DNA of 64,000 bases from Macrococcus bovicus (lineage in GTDB: Bacteria; Bacillota; Bacilli; Staphylococcales; Staphylococcaceae): contig NZ_SCWF01000008.1 in the NCBI RefSeq assembly GCF_004359575.1, positions 1-64,000 of the forward strand, read 5' to 3'. A program made the position numbers and the translations under genes. Under the pieces are notes generated by a model. The model had not been told where the DNA came from and did not search any database. It saw nothing but the letters and a program-made list of their open reading frames with translations. Below are positions 37,046-47,326 of this stretch, piece by piece. Position 1 is the stretch's first letter. Each line of letters opens with the position of its first letter.

Positions 37046-37399
37046 ATGAGGATTCTGGTGATTGATGATGAAGCCAATATTCGCCTGCTGCTGAAAGAAA
37101 TATTTTCATTAAGCGGATATGCTGTGGAAGAAGCTGAAAATGGCTGTGTGGCACTCAAGATGGTAAAGGAGAAGCAGTACGACCTGATACTGATGGATAA
37201 ACGAATGCCGGTGATGAACGGAGAAGAGGCACTCAGTGAAATCAAGAAGCTGACAGATACACCGGTCTACGTCGTTTCTGCCTTTCAGTCAGCTGAAGAA
37301 ATTGACAGACTCTATCAGTTAGGTGCGGCGGGTATATTGACGAAGCCGTTTGTCATGAAAGATGTGCTCGAGATTGCTGAGCAATTTGCAGATGCTTAA
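37046..37399 (+). CDS. Spo0F-like single-domain response regulator
   Basis: A 117-residue stand-alone receiver. The acidic pair is Asp 7-8 (VIDDEA), the phosphorylated Asp is 51 in LILMDKRMP, and the Lys is 99 in LTKPF. No output domain follows. In Bacillus, spo0F sits exactly here between the DUF2529 gene and fbaA, and the family resemblance extends to RLLLKEIF near helix 1. Sporulation genes are not expected in this group, so the protein probably does another phosphotransfer job. The GGAGG site is unusually far from the ATG (12 bases). Confidence 0.85.
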   Translation: MRILVIDDEANIRLLLKEIFSLSGYAVEEAENGCVALKMVKEKQYDLILMDKRMPVMNGEEALSEIKKLTDTPVYVVSAFQSAEEIDRLYQLGAAGILTKPFVMKDVLEIAEQFADA

Positions 37400-37475
37400 T
37401 ATTATGCAATCATTTCTGGACTTTGCTATACTTAGTTTATAAAAGTTGTGCTTAGCACATAAGGAGGATATTTTC

Positions 37476-38333
37476 ATGCCATTAGTTTCTATGAAAGAAA
37501 TGTTAATCCAAGCAAAAGAAGGCGGTTATGCGGTAGGTCAGTATAACTTAAACAACCTTGAGTTCACTCAAGCTATTTTAGGTGCTTCTCAAGAAGAAAA
37601 TGCGCCAGTCATTCTTGGAGTATCAGAAGGCGCAGGAAAATATATGGGCGGTTTCTATACAGTGGTGAAAATGGTTGAAGGTTTAATGAAAGACATGAAC
37701 ATCACAGTTCCTGTAGCGATTCATTTAGACCACGGTTCTAGCTTCGAAAAATGTAAAGAAGCAATCGACGCTGGTTTCACATCAGTGATGATCGATGCAT
37801 CTCACCACCCATTTGAAGAGAACGTAGAAATCACTAAAAAAGTAGTTGAATATGCACATTCTAAAGGTGTTTCTGTTGAGGCTGAACTTGGCCGCGTAGG
37901 TGGACAGGAAGATGATGTTGTATCTGACGGCGTAGTTTATGCAGATGCGAAGGAATGTCAGGAACTTGTTGAAAAAACAGGTATCGACTGTTTAGCACCA
38001 GCTCTTGGTTCTGTTCACGGTCCTTATAAAGGTGAACCTAACTTAGGCTTTAAAGAGATGGAAGAAATCGGCCAGGCAACTGGATTACCTCTTGTCTTAC
38101 ATGGTGGTACAGGCATCCCGACTAAAGATATCACACGTTCGATTTCTTTAGGTACAGCTAAAATCAATGTCAATACAGAAAACCAGATCGCTTCTGCGAA
38201 AGCAGTACGTGACACATTAAACAATGATGCGAATGTTTACGATCCACGTAAATATCTTGGACCAGCTCGTGAAGCTATCAAAGAAACTGTAAAAGGTAAA
38301 ATTCGTGAGTTCGGCACTTCAAACAAAGCTTAA
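37476..38333 (+). CDS. fbaA: Class II fructose-bisphosphate aldolase
   Basis: A 285-residue zinc aldolase of glycolysis and gluconeogenesis. Metal-binding His residues are in [12 protein letters not shown] and PLVLHGGTG, and the phosphate site is in INVNTENQ. The ATG at 37476 follows AAGGAGG by 9 bases. Highly expressed by codon pattern. Its own terminator follows. Confidence 0.96.
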   Translation: MPLVSMKEMLIQAKEGGYAVGQYNLNNLEFTQAILGASQEENAPVILGVSEGAGKYMGGFYTVVKMVEGLMKDMNITVPVAIHLDHGSSFEKCKEAIDAGFTSVMIDASHHPFEENVEITKKVVEYAHSKGVSVEAELGRVGGQEDDVVSDGVVYADAKECQELVEKTGIDCLAPALGSVHGPYKGEPNLGFKEMEEIGQATGLPLVLHGGTGIPTKDITRSISLGTAKINVNTENQIASAKAVRDTLNNDANVYDPRKYLGPAREAIKETVKGKIREFGTSNKA

Positions 38334-38349
38334 TTTATTATTGAAACAT

Positions 38350-38383
38350 AAAGCACACTTCTTGAATGAAGTGTGCTTTTCTT
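38350..38383 (+). terminator. Terminator after fbaA
   Basis: AAGCACACTTC with its complement around a short loop, T-rich tail. Confidence 0.85.
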
Positions 38384-38508
38384 GACTTTTTAACACATTT
38401 TGCATTATATTTAAAATCGCAAATCTTATAGCTATTGATATATAAATATAACGAACTATCAAACAGATGATTAAAATATAAATGTGAAATGTGAAAAGGA
38501 GTACATAT

Positions 38509-39765
38509 ATGTCTGAAGAGGTAATCAAGATAAGAGGTGGCAGACTACTGAATGGGAGAGTCCAGATCAGTGGTGCAAAAAACAGTGCAGTAGCACTTAT
38601 CCCTGCAACATTGATGGCAGATGACATCGTTAAGCTGGACGGGCTTCCCGATATTTCCGATGTGGTGACGTTAATGAGTCTGCTGGGCGACTTAAATATT
38701 AAAACAGAGCTTGATGGCGCCACATTGACTGTGGATTCATCAGAAGCAGTAAACCTGCCGCTCCCTAATCATAAAGTACAATCTCTCAGGGCATCTTATT
38801 ATATGATGGGTGCGATGCTCGCTAGGTTCAAGAAATGTACCATTGGTTTACCAGGCGGCTGTCCTCTTGGACCACGTCCGATTGATCAGCATATTAAAGG
38901 CTTCGAAGCATTAGGTGCAACTGTGACAAGTGACGAAGGTGGCATGCATCTGCATGCGGAAAATCTGCGCGGTGCAACTATTTTCATGGATGTTGTTTCA
39001 GTAGGGGCGACCATCAATATTATGCTTGCCGCTTCTATGGCAGAAGGGAAGACCGTGATTGAAAATGCGGCGAAAGAGCCGGAGATTGTAGATGTGGCGA
39101 CTTTGCTGAATAATATGGGCGCGAAAATACGGGGTGCAGGTACAGATACGCTGAAAATCGAAGGTGTCGAGATGCTGCACGGTACGAGTCATACCATTAT
39201 TCCTGACCGGATTGAAGCGGGGACCTATATGTGTGCCGCTGCTGCGATGGGTGAGGAAGTCATCATCGAGAATATCATTCCGCTGCATATGGACCCATTA
39301 ACAGCTAAGCTGAAGGAAATGGGTGTCAATATTGAGATTGGTGAGGATAGTGCCATTATCCGACGTTCAGAATCTCTTAAACCGCTTAATATTACAACGA
39401 ATGTTTATCCAGGGTTTGCGACAGACTTACAGCAGCCTTTTACACCGCTCCTTTTCATGGCGAATGCTGCTAGTACAGTGACAGATACTATTTATCCTGC
39501 GCGTTTTAAGCATGTCGATGAACTGAGACGGATGTCGGCAGAAATCAGTGAGGAATCTGGTACTGCTTATATCAAGCCATCTAAACTGACAGGAGCGGAA
39601 GTTGCAGCAAGTGACTTACGCGCTGGTGCATGCCTGGTCATTGCAGGTCTTACTGCTGAAGGTGTGACTACGGTCTATAATGTTAAACATATCGACCGGG
39701 GTTACAGTGGAATCGTTGAAAAATTAAAAGCGCTGGGTGCAGATATTTGGCGTGAACAAATCTAG
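38509..39765 (+). CDS. murZ: UDP-N-acetylglucosamine 1-carboxyvinyltransferase 2
   Basis: A 418-residue MurA paralogue for the first committed step of peptidoglycan synthesis. The fosfomycin-target Cys is in [13 protein letters not shown]; the substrate motifs [14 protein letters not shown] and DRIEAGTYM are present. ATG 38509 follows AAAAGGAG. This copy lies at the fbaA-side locus, as MurAB/MurZ does in Bacillus and Staphylococcus; the other copy is at 58647. Confidence 0.95.
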   Translation: MSEEVIKIRGGRLLNGRVQISGAKNSAVALIPATLMADDIVKLDGLPDISDVVTLMSLLGDLNIKTELDGATLTVDSSEAVNLPLPNHKVQSLRASYYMMGAMLARFKKCTIGLPGGCPLGPRPIDQHIKGFEALGATVTSDEGGMHLHAENLRGATIFMDVVSVGATINIMLAASMAEGKTVIENAAKEPEIVDVATLLNNMGAKIRGAGTDTLKIEGVEMLHGTSHTIIPDRIEAGTYMCAAAAMGEEVIIENIIPLHMDPLTAKLKEMGVNIEIGEDSAIIRRSESLKPLNITTNVYPGFATDLQQPFTPLLFMANAASTVTDTIYPARFKHVDELRRMSAEISEESGTAYIKPSKLTGAEVAASDLRAGACLVIAGLTAEGVTTVYNVKHIDRGYSGIVEKLKALGADIWREQI

Positions 39766-39773
39766 TCAATGAA

Positions 39774-39800
39774 AACACCTCATGATGAGGTTTTTTTATA
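39774..39800 (+). terminator. Terminator after murZ
   Basis: ACCTCATGATGAGGT followed by a run of T. Confidence 0.8.
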
Positions 39801-39812
39801 TATTTATTATAT

Positions 39813-39841
39813 TTGATATATTTTTTATACTTTGGTATGAT
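39813..39841 (+). promoter_or_regulatory. Promoter of the HxlR-type regulator
   Basis: TTGATA (39813-39818), exactly 17 bases, TATGAT (39836-39841). Confidence 0.65.
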
Positions 39842-39861
39842 AGAAGTAAGAGGTGAGGAAG

Positions 39862-40194
39862 ATGGAAATTTGTCCTTATTTAGAAGAGACATTTAAAATC
39901 CTCGGTAGAAGCTGGAACGGGTTATTGATCAACTATCTTTCAAGATGTGACAATCGTAGTGCACATTTCTCAGATATTAAACGAGATCTGAAATCTATCA
40001 CACCCCGCGCTCTGAGTCTGAAACTCGGGGAGCTTGCAGACTGGGGACTTATTGAGAAGAAGGTAACGACGACAACGCCGCTTTCAATTGAATATGTGCT
40101 GACGCCGAAAGGTTATGCACTGAGCCAGGCGATGATTCCAATAGAAGAATGGGCTCAGAAGAATCTTGAGCTGAACCATGAAGATCCTGCCTAG
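39862..40194 (+). CDS. HxlR-family winged-helix regulator
   Basis: A 110-residue regulator. The family signature CPYLEETFKILGRSWNGLLINYL starts at residue 4, with a Cys that in HypR-like members senses disulfide stress. The wing region is ITPRALSLKLGELADWGLIEKKV. ATG 39862 follows GAGGTGAGG. A single gene whose terminator overlaps the stop; neighbours give no obvious target. Confidence 0.88.
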   Translation: MEICPYLEETFKILGRSWNGLLINYLSRCDNRSAHFSDIKRDLKSITPRALSLKLGELADWGLIEKKVTTTTPLSIEYVLTPKGYALSQAMIPIEEWAQKNLELNHEDPA

Positions 40195-40210
40195 CAGGAT
40201 TTTTTTGGTT
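40182..40210 (+). terminator. Terminator after the HxlR gene
   Basis: ATCCTGC-CTA-GCAGGAT with T run; stop codon in the loop. Confidence 0.8.
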
Positions 40211-40306
40211 TTTAAGAATTGAATCTTGATGAAAAGAATATACCATTAACCTGAATGTGCTATACTATTTGTGGATGTAAACCTGATAGATAAAGGAGAA
40301 TGGAAT

Positions 40307-41284
40307 ATGGAACGTAGTTTATCGATGGAATTAGTTCGTGTGACTGAAGCAGCGGCACTGCAGAGTGCAAAATGGGTAGGTAAAGGATTGAAGAACGAAG
40401 CAGATGATGCAGCAACAACTGCGATGCGTACAGTATTTGATACCATCCCGATGGACGGTGTCGTTGTCATCGGTGAAGGTGAGATGGACGAGGCGCCGAT
40501 GTTATATATCGGTGAGGAACTCGGGACTAAAGAAGGTCCAGCCATCGATATCGCAGTCGATCCCTTGGAAGGGACGACGCTTGTTGCTGAAGGTAGCTGG
40601 AACGCGATGACTGTCCTTGCTGTCGGTGACCGCGGGACACTCCTTCATGCGCCGGACATGTATATGGAGAAGATTGCGGTGGGGCCTGAATGTAAGGGTG
40701 TGGTTGACATCACGAAGAGTGTCAGCGAAAACTTGCATGCGGTCGCAAAAGCGAAAAATAAAGATATTTCTGAAGTAACAGCGACACTTCTCAACCGCGA
40801 ACGTCATCAAGGCATCATCAAGGAAATCCGCGAGACAGGTGCACGTATCAAGCTCATTGAGCACGGCGACGTAGCAGGGGCTATCAACACCGCATTTGAT
40901 TTCACAGGTGTTGATATTTTATTCGGTTCAGGGGGTGCACCGGAAGGCGTGATCGCGGCTGTAGGTATTAAAGCGCTTGGCGGCGACTTCCAGGGCATTC
41001 TGTTACCTGAAGATGCTGAGCAGGAAGAACGATGCCGCAAGATGGGTATCGAACCGAATACAGTGCTTCAGCTGGATGATATGGTTAAAGGTGATGATGC
41101 TATCTTTGCAGCGTCTGCAGTCACTGACGGCGAACTGATGAAAGGTGTTCAGTTCAAAGGTGGATTTGCAACGACGCACTCACTTGTCATGCGTGCTAAA
41201 TCAGGCACGGTGCGCTTTATTCAAGGGCGTCACAGTCTTGAGAAAAAACCGGGTCTTACCATCAACGAGTCAGATACAATCTAA
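40307..41284 (+). CDS. glpX: Class II fructose-1,6-bisphosphatase
   Basis: A 325-residue GlpX-type phosphatase for gluconeogenesis. Landmarks are [20 protein letters not shown] and AVDPLEGTT with the metal ligands, then [13 protein letters not shown] and [14 protein letters not shown] 40307 follows AAAGGAG by 8 bases; the longer frame from 40271 covers the -10 (TGC TATACT at 40261-40266). Confidence 0.95.
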   Translation: MERSLSMELVRVTEAAALQSAKWVGKGLKNEADDAATTAMRTVFDTIPMDGVVVIGEGEMDEAPMLYIGEELGTKEGPAIDIAVDPLEGTTLVAEGSWNAMTVLAVGDRGTLLHAPDMYMEKIAVGPECKGVVDITKSVSENLHAVAKAKNKDISEVTATLLNRERHQGIIKEIRETGARIKLIEHGDVAGAINTAFDFTGVDILFGSGGAPEGVIAAVGIKALGGDFQGILLPEDAEQEERCRKMGIEPNTVLQLDDMVKGDDAIFAASAVTDGELMKGVQFKGGFATTHSLVMRAKSGTVRFIQGRHSLEKKPGLTINESDTI

Positions 41285-41291
41285 TAGAACA

Positions 41292-41321
41292 GTCAGCATG
41301 CGTGGCATGCTGATTTTTCTT
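41292..41321 (+). terminator. Terminator after glpX
   Basis: TCAGCATGC-GTG-GCATGCTGA with T run. Confidence 0.88.
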
Positions 41322-41430
41322 TTGGCATGATTCATTTTATGATAAACTATGAAAGCTCATCGCAAAAGCTCCGCATTATGCCCTCTCATCTATCATCAGA
41401 GAAACGAATATATTAAATAGAAGGTGTCAT

Positions 41431-42747
41431 ATGACTGAAAAACAACGAACAAGCCCGCAGTATGAATCTTTTGATGCGCTTTATAAGAACAGTACGACCA
41501 AAGAACTGACCGCACGCGCAAAAGAACTGGGACTTGTGAACTATAGTAAACTGAATAAAAAAGAGCTGGTTCTGGCTGTCATGGAAAAACAGATGGAACA
41601 GGACGGCAATTATTATATGGAAGGCGTACTGGATGACATTCAGTTGGACGGCTACGGCTTCTTAAGAACGGTCAACTATTCAAAAGGCGAAAAAGATATC
41701 TATATTTCAGCCAGTCAGATCCGTCGCTTTGAGATCAAACGGGGCGATAAAGTAACGGGGAAAGTACGTAAGCCTAAAGAGAATGAGAAGTATTATGGCC
41801 TGCTGCAGGTGGATTTTGTTAACGATCAGAATGCTGAAGAAGTGAAGAAGCGGCCTCATTTCCAAGCATTGACGCCTCTTTATCCGGATAGACGCATCAA
41901 GCTTGAAACGACGAAGACAGCTTATTCAACGCGTATTATGGATCTTGTGACGCCTATTGGTTTTGGCCAGCGGGGCATGATTGTCGCACCGCCGAAAGCG
42001 GGAAAGACGTCTCTCCTGAAAGAAATAGCGAATGCCATCTGCACGAATCATCCGGATGCGAAGCTTTTTATTTTACTGGTGGGTGAGCGACCGGAAGAAG
42101 TGACTGATCTTGAGCGTTCTGTTGAACAGGCGGAAGTTGTTCATTCGACGTTCGATGAGCCGCCTGAACATCATGTTAAAGTGGCGGAACTCTTGCTTGA
42201 ACGCGCAAAACGCCTCGTTGAGCTCGGTGAAGATGTCATCATCCTGATGGATTCCATCACAAGACTGGCTCGTGCCTACAATCTGGTGATTCCGCCGAGC
42301 GGACGCACACTATCAGGAGGTCTCGATCCAGCGAGCCTGCATAAGCCGAAAGCCTTCTTCGGTGCGGCGCGTAACATTGAAGCGGGCGGCAGCCTGACGA
42401 TTCTTGCGACAGCACTTGTGGATACAGGTTCGCGTATGGATGACATGATTTACGAGGAGTTCAAGGGGACCGGCAATATGGAACTGACACTTGACCGTAA
42501 GTTAGCTGAAAAACGGGTCTATCCGGCAATAGATATCCGCCGGAGCTCGACACGTAAAGAAGAACTGCTGCTGGATAAAAAAGAACTTGATATGGTCTGG
42601 CAGCTGCGCAACTTATTCACTGAAGCACCTGACTTCACCGAACGCTTCTTAAGACGCCTGAAACAGAGCGATAATAATGCTGATTTCTTCAAGCAGTTAG
42701 GTGAGCGCATGGCTGAGAGTGCAAAGAGCGGCAAACCGATTATTTAA
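41431..42747 (+). CDS. rho: Transcription termination factor Rho
   Basis: A 438-residue hexameric RNA helicase. It has the Rho-N domain (LTARAKELGLVNYSKLNKKELVLAVM), the RNA-binding cold-shock-like domain (GYGFLRTVNYSKGEKDIYIS), Walker A APPKAGKTSLL, Walker B VIILMDSITRLARAYN, the Q-loop and R-loop region and GTGNMELTLDRKLAEKR. Full length. Confidence 0.97.
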   Translation: MTEKQRTSPQYESFDALYKNSTTKELTARAKELGLVNYSKLNKKELVLAVMEKQMEQDGNYYMEGVLDDIQLDGYGFLRTVNYSKGEKDIYISASQIRRFEIKRGDKVTGKVRKPKENEKYYGLLQVDFVNDQNAEEVKKRPHFQALTPLYPDRRIKLETTKTAYSTRIMDLVTPIGFGQRGMIVAPPKAGKTSLLKEIANAICTNHPDAKLFILLVGERPEEVTDLERSVEQAEVVHSTFDEPPEHHVKVAELLLERAKRLVELGEDVIILMDSITRLARAYNLVIPPSGRTLSGGLDPASLHKPKAFFGAARNIEAGGSLTILATALVDTGSRMDDMIYEEFKGTGNMELTLDRKLAEKRVYPAIDIRRSSTRKEELLLDKKELDMVWQLRNLFTEAPDFTERFLRRLKQSDNNADFFKQLGERMAESAKSGKPII

Positions 42748-42750
42748 TGG

Positions 42751-42779
42751 TTGCATTCTGAGGAGAGAGCCTATATAAT
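42751..42779 (+). promoter_or_regulatory. Promoter of rpmE2
   Basis: TTGCAT (42751-42756), 17 bases, TATAAT (42774-42779). I see no Zur-like palindrome near it. Confidence 0.75.
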
Positions 42780-42850
42780 ATGTAAGTATTGACGTGTATA
42801 ACACGAATAACTCTGTTCCAGATGGTTCAGGGCAAAGGAGCTGAAAAATA

Positions 42851-43108
42851 ATGAAACAAGGCATTCATCCAGAATACCGTAAAGTAATCTTCTTAGATTC
42901 TACTACAGACTTTAAATTCTTAAGCGGTTCTACTCGTTCTTCAAACGAAACGATGACATGGGAAGACGGTAACGAATATCCGGTTATCCGTTTAGATATC
43001 TCTTCAGATTCTCACCCATTCTACACTGGCCGTCAGAAATTCGCATCTGCGGATGGTCGTGTTGAGCGTTTCAACAAGAAATTCGGATTCAAATCAAGCA
43101 ACGAATAA
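42851..43108 (+). CDS. rpmE2: 50S ribosomal protein L31 type B
   Basis: An 85-residue L31 of the zinc-free type: it has no Cys, where type A carries CxxC zinc ligands. Starts [23 protein letters not shown]. Type B paralogues are often induced in zinc shortage, but here it is apparently the constitutive copy at the rho-tdk locus. SD AAAGGAG. Confidence 0.95.
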   Translation: MKQGIHPEYRKVIFLDSTTDFKFLSGSTRSSNETMTWEDGNEYPVIRLDISSDSHPFYTGRQKFASADGRVERFNKKFGFKSSNE

Positions 43109-43116
43109 TAGCTTAC

Positions 43117-43153
43117 GAGTTCCACATTCAACTGAATGCTGGAACTTTTTTTG
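43117..43153 (+). terminator. Terminator after rpmE2
   Basis: AGTTCC...GGAACT outer stem and CATTC/GAATG inner stem, then a T run. Confidence 0.8.
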
Positions 43154-43241
43154 TATCAACAAAATCGGCTTCTACTATACGTTTATAAGGTCCGTTTTAT
43201 GATATAATGAAGCGATTATGTGTTAAAAGGTGGCAGGTCAA

Positions 43242-43829
43242 ATGTATGAAAGTTATCACGCAGGCTGGGTAGAATGTATTGCCGGCAGTATGTTCAGTGG
43301 CAAAAGTGAAGAGTTAATCAGACGCATCAGACGCGGTCTATATGCCAAGCAGAAAGTCATGGTCTTTAAACCGCAGATTGATAACCGTTACAGCGATGAT
43401 GAAGTCGTCTCTCATAACGGTACAAAAGTAGAGGCATTCAATGTGTCGGGTTCAGCAGCTATACTGGACCACGTGACGAGTGATATCGATATCGTGGCGA
43501 TAGATGAAGTCCAGTTTTTTGATAAAGGTGTCGTTGACATTGCGACGGAACTCGCCAACCGGGGACATCGCGTCATCGTTGCAGGTCTGGATATGGATTT
43601 TAAGGGGGTGCCTTTTGATCCGGTGCCGGAACTGATGGCTATCAGTGAGCACGTCACTAAGCTGCAGGCGGTCTGTGCGGTATGTGGTTCGCCCGCATCA
43701 CGGACGCAGCGCCTGATAGATGGTCAGCCGGCGCGTAGCGATGACCCGCTTATTCTGATTGGTGCAAATGAAAGTTACGAACCAAGATGCCGAGCGCATC
43801 ATGTTGTAAGAAGTACGAAGGAGGAATAA
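43242..43829 (+). CDS. tdk: Thymidine kinase
   Basis: A 195-residue salvage kinase. Walker [12 protein letters not shown] (about 12-22), the Walker-B-like [10 protein letters not shown], the lasso [11 protein letters not shown], and a zinc site with CAVCG and CRAHH. ATG 43242 is chosen; the GTG at 43230 overlaps the ribosome site. A TATAAT at 43203-43208 is the likely -10. It ends 1 base before prfA. Confidence 0.95.
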   Translation: MYESYHAGWVECIAGSMFSGKSEELIRRIRRGLYAKQKVMVFKPQIDNRYSDDEVVSHNGTKVEAFNVSGSAAILDHVTSDIDIVAIDEVQFFDKGVVDIATELANRGHRVIVAGLDMDFKGVPFDPVPELMAISEHVTKLQAVCAVCGSPASRTQRLIDGQPARSDDPLILIGANESYEPRCRAHHVVRSTKEE

Positions 43830-43830
43830 T

Positions 43831-44907
43831 ATGTTAGATCAGTTAGAAATCGTAGAAGATCGTTATGAACAACTGAATGAGTTACTGAGTGATCCAGATG
43901 TGGTATCGGATCCGGCTAAATTGCGTCAGTATTCAAAAGAGCAGGCAGATTTATCAAAGACAGTAGAAGTCTACCGGAATTATAAGGAAGTCAAGCAGCA
44001 GCTGGAAGAAGCCCTCGAAATGATGGCGGATGCTGAAGATGCCGAAGAAGAAGCGATGATTAAAGAAGAAATCGCAGAACTGAAGCCACAGATTCCGGCA
44101 CTGGAAGAAGAACTGAAACTGCTGTTGATACCAAAGGACCCGAACGATGATAAGAACGTTGTAATGGAGATCCGCGGTGCAGCGGGCGGAGACGAGGCAG
44201 CTATTTTTGCCGGCGACTTATTCCGTATGTATTCTAAGTTCGCTGAAGATCAAGGCTGGAAGATTGAGATTATGGAAGCGAGCGAAGCGGATCATGGGGG
44301 CTACAAAGAGATTATCTTTATGATCAACGGCACCGGCGCCTTCAGTAAGCTGAAATTCGAGAACGGCGCGCATCGTGTGCAGCGTATCCCAGCTACTGAA
44401 AGTGGCGGACGGATTCACACCTCAACGGCAACGGTAGCCGTGCTGCCTGAAGTAGAAGATGTTGAAATTGATATCAAGCAGGAAGATCTAAGAATTGAGA
44501 CTTACCGTTCAAGCGGCTCAGGTGGTCAGCACGTCAACACGACTGATTCTGCCGTACGTATCACGCACATTCCGACCGGCATTGTAGCCACTTCATCAGA
44601 AAAATCACAGATTCAGAACCGTGAGAAGGCATTGAAGCTTCTGAAAACACGTGTCTATGATATGATGCTGCAGGAAGAACAAGCAAAATATGCGGAGCAG
44701 CGTAAATCTGCCGTCGGTTCAGGTGACCGTTCAGAACGTATCCGTACCTATAACTATCCTCAGAACCGTGTGACAGATCATCGTATCGGTCTGACGATTC
44801 AGAAGCTCGACCAGATTGTGGAAGGTAAAGTCCTGGAAATCATCGAGGCACTGACAGTCGCTGAACAGACATCTAAGCTTGAAGAGTTGAACGAAGGTGT
44901 CCTTTAA
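43831..44907 (+). CDS. prfA: Peptide chain release factor 1
   Basis: A 358-residue factor recognising UAA and UAG. It carries the methylated GGQ loop in [19 protein letters not shown] (about 226-244) and a domain-2 decoding region. It overlaps prmC, whose product methylates this Gln, by 11 bases. Confidence 0.97.
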   Translation: MLDQLEIVEDRYEQLNELLSDPDVVSDPAKLRQYSKEQADLSKTVEVYRNYKEVKQQLEEALEMMADAEDAEEEAMIKEEIAELKPQIPALEEELKLLLIPKDPNDDKNVVMEIRGAAGGDEAAIFAGDLFRMYSKFAEDQGWKIEIMEASEADHGGYKEIIFMINGTGAFSKLKFENGAHRVQRIPATESGGRIHTSTATVAVLPEVEDVEIDIKQEDLRIETYRSSGSGGQHVNTTDSAVRITHIPTGIVATSSEKSQIQNREKALKLLKTRVYDMMLQEEQAKYAEQRKSAVGSGDRSERIRTYNYPQNRVTDHRIGLTIQKLDQIVEGKVLEIIEALTVAEQTSKLEELNEGVL

Positions 44908-45730
44908 GCCGAGTGAGCTGTTAGTCCCTGCGCGTCAGCTTCTGGTCGCGCAGAATATTCCTGTGAACGGCGCTGAGTGGCTGCTGATGGATTTATTCAA
45001 CTTATCCAAGATGGATATCATGATGGATCAGCCGCTGCTGACTCATGAGATGCAGCAACTCTATGCCGCTAAAGTTGAGCAGCTGGCCGCCGGGGTGCCT
45101 CTTGCGCATCTGACAGGCTTTCAGATGTTCTATGGTCGTTCATTCCAGGTGAATGACCAAGTGTTGATTCCACGCCCGGAGACAGAGGAACTCGTCGAAC
45201 GAACACTTAAACATAAAGGCAGTGTTGTGGCTGATATCGGGACGGGCAGCGGCTGCATTGCTATAACACTTGCACTGGAGTCTGATTACGAAGTTTACGC
45301 AGTGGATATCAGTCATGCAGCGCTAGAAGTAGCGAAGCGCAACGCAGAATTATTAGGTGCATCTGTCCGATTTTTGCAGGGCGATCTGCTCGAACCTATT
45401 AAGACACAAGGGATTTTGCTGGATATACTGGTCTCCAATCCCCCTTACATTGCTGAAAGTGAAAAAGAGTGGATGTCTGATTCTGTACTGGATTTCGACC
45501 CGCATCTGGCGCTGTTCGCTGAAGATGAGGGACTGGCCCTCTACAAAAGGATGCTGGAGGATTTACCTGCCGTGATGAAGGCGGAGGGCTATGTACTGTT
45601 TGAAATCGGCCATGCACAGGGGCGTGCCTTGAAAGAGTATGTCAATCAGCTTTATCCGCACATCGAAGTTCACATAGAAAAAGATATTAATCAGCTGGAC
45701 CGCATCATCTGGTTCAAATGGTGTCAATAA
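44897..45730 (+). CDS. prmC: Release factor glutamine methyltransferase
   Basis: A 277-residue SAM methyltransferase (HemK) that modifies the GGQ of release factors. SAM motif [17 protein letters not shown] (about 113-129) and the catalytic NPPY in [15 protein letters not shown] start inside prfA with a GAAGG site; translation is coupled. Confidence 0.95.
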   Translation: MSFKPSELLVPARQLLVAQNIPVNGAEWLLMDLFNLSKMDIMMDQPLLTHEMQQLYAAKVEQLAAGVPLAHLTGFQMFYGRSFQVNDQVLIPRPETEELVERTLKHKGSVVADIGTGSGCIAITLALESDYEVYAVDISHAALEVAKRNAELLGASVRFLQGDLLEPIKTQGILLDILVSNPPYIAESEKEWMSDSVLDFDPHLALFAEDEGLALYKRMLEDLPAVMKAEGYVLFEIGHAQGRALKEYVNQLYPHIEVHIEKDINQLDRIIWFKWCQ

Positions 45731-45780
45731 GTTATGCACAAAACGTAAAAGTTATCCACAATTTGTGCATAACTTTTTAT
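45730..45780 (+). terminator. Hairpin/terminator after prmC containing DnaA boxes
   Basis: AAGTTATGCACAAA pairs with TTTGTGCATAACTT across a 20-base loop and is followed by T runs. Both arms are DnaA boxes (TTATGCACA, opposite strands) and the loop carries a third (TTATCCACA). Confidence 0.65.
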
Positions 45781-45876
45781 TTTATATTAAACTATTGATA
45801 ATGGAGGCGATAATGAGATGGAAACGTATGTTTGGGATGTGCGTAACTATGTGCATGACTTATCCACATATCCACA
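45732..45876. other. DnaA-box cluster
   Basis: Exact TTATNCACA boxes at 45732-45740 (+), 45752-45760 (+), 45764-45772 (-) and 45860-45868 (+). One-mismatch boxes at 45838-45846 (-), 45850-45858 (-) and 45868-45876 (+). The first three are intergenic, the rest in the first codons of ywlC. Confidence 0.75.
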
Positions 45877-46828
45877 GATAGAAGAAATCAGAGCAGGATT
45901 TGAAGACAATGAACTTATTGCAATACCGACTGAAACGGTTTACGGACTTGCTGCCAATGCTAGAAATGCGGCGGCTGTAGCCAAGGTGTATCTCGCTAAA
46001 GGCAGACCGAGTGACAACCCGCTGATCGTCCATATTCATTCGCAGGAGCAGCTGGATTTTGTGAGAGAGATTCATCCGGCAGCCCAGCAATTGATGAACC
46101 ATTTCTGGCCGGGACCTATTTCATTTATACTGCCCCTCAAAAAGGACAGTCTGGCTGAACAGGTGACTGCAGGTAAAGACACAGTGGCTGTCAGGATGCC
46201 GGAAGATAGCATCGCACAGCAGCTGCTGAAGATCGTCGGACTGCCTCTTGCAGCCCCGAGTGCCAATTTGAGTGGCCGTCCTTCGCCGACCAATTATGAA
46301 CATGTCTATGAAGACTTGAATGGACGTATCCATGGCATTGTCCGCGGCGATGATAGTCATATCGGCATTGAGAGTACGGTGCTTGACTGTTCGAGCTACC
46401 CATTTAGAATTGCGCGGCCGGGTGCTATTACAGCTTCCATGCTGGAAGGTGTGGTAGCGGGATGTGTGACAGAAGCTGACTATACGAGTGATGAAGCGCC
46501 GATTGCCCCAGGTATGAAATATCGTCACTATGCGCCGAACAGTCCGATTCAGTTGATAGAAGGTGGAATATCAGCACCTCTTCACGCTGATGCTCATACA
46601 GCGGTTGTGGGGCCGGAAAGCATTCGTACGCTTGTGACAGGTGGTACGTTCTATCCGCTCTGTCAGGATGAACAGGATATTACAGGGGCATCGGCACATC
46701 TCTATGATGTTCTGAGATCAATTGATCACAATCAGGCAATATCCCGAATTATTCTTAGCGGTTTTAAACGTGATGAAGCGAGTCAGGCGCTGATGAATAG
46801 AATAGATAAGGCGTCAGCCGGAAAGTAG
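45818..46828 (+). CDS. ywlC: Threonylcarbamoyl-AMP synthase
   Basis: A 336-residue Sua5/YwlC enzyme that makes threonylcarbamoyl-AMP for t6A37 of tRNAs. The YrdC domain has IPTETVYGLAANA and KGRPSDNPLIVHI; the SAN motif appears as APSANLSGRPSPT; the Sua5 C-terminal domain starts after APGMKYRHYAP. The first 25 residues (METYVWDVRNYVHDLSTYPQ) are encoded by DNA loaded with DnaA boxes and do not look like the family. Confidence 0.93.
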   Translation: METYVWDVRNYVHDLSTYPQIEEIRAGFEDNELIAIPTETVYGLAANARNAAAVAKVYLAKGRPSDNPLIVHIHSQEQLDFVREIHPAAQQLMNHFWPGPISFILPLKKDSLAEQVTAGKDTVAVRMPEDSIAQQLLKIVGLPLAAPSANLSGRPSPTNYEHVYEDLNGRIHGIVRGDDSHIGIESTVLDCSSYPFRIARPGAITASMLEGVVAGCVTEADYTSDEAPIAPGMKYRHYAPNSPIQLIEGGISAPLHADAHTAVVGPESIRTLVTGGTFYPLCQDEQDITGASAHLYDVLRSIDHNQAISRIILSGFKRDEASQALMNRIDKASAGK

Positions 46829-46835
46829 GAAGAAG

Positions 46836-47261
46836 ATGAAGATTGTTTTTGTCTGTACAGGTAATACGTGCCGCAGCCCGCTCGCCGAGAGTCTCGCTCA
46901 GGCAGCTATACCGGCACATCACTTTGGATCGAGAGGACTTGCTGCCTTCCCTGGCGCACCCGTGTCAACGTATTCAGCTGAACTTATTGAGCGGCATCAT
47001 CTGCCGGCAGTCGGTCCGGCAACGCCTTTCTCTGATGAGGATGCTGAGGCAGATTTGATTCTGACGATGTCGCAGCAGCATAAAGACAGTATCCGCTCTC
47101 TCTATCCTTTGGCGAATGTCTACACGCTTGCAGAATATGCATCAGGCAGCCCGGCTGATATTGTCGATCCATACGGGGGGCATTTTGCACATTATGAACA
47201 AGTCTTTACAGAATTGAGAGCGCATATTGACAATTTAGCTAAAAAACTGCCACCTGTTTAA
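46836..47261 (+). CDS. ywlE: Low-molecular-weight phosphatase, protein-arginine type (YwlE-like)
   Basis: A 141-residue phosphatase. The active loop is VCTGNTCRS with Cys 7, Thr 11 and Arg 13; the general acid Asp is in VDPYGG. Thr at position 11 is the known mark of arginine-specific YwlE rather than tyrosine-specific enzymes. It would reverse McsB arginine phosphorylation. 7 bases follow ywlC. Confidence 0.9.
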   Translation: MKIVFVCTGNTCRSPLAESLAQAAIPAHHFGSRGLAAFPGAPVSTYSAELIERHHLPAVGPATPFSDEDAEADLILTMSQQHKDSIRSLYPLANVYTLAEYASGSPADIVDPYGGHFAHYEQVFTELRAHIDNLAKKLPPV

Positions 47262-47326
47262 TAAACACTCGAGGAAAAAATACAAATAAGCTATAATGAA
47301 CCTATTCGAGTAAGGGAGGTCTGAAA

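Noticed and set aside
42851..43108. Zur regulation of the zinc-free L31
   Set aside because: No Zur-like palindrome was visible around the promoter.
45732..45876. The DnaA-box cluster as a replication origin
   Set aside because: No dnaA, dnaN or AT-rich unwinding region is nearby and the genes around it are ordinary operons; a titration or regulatory site is more likely.
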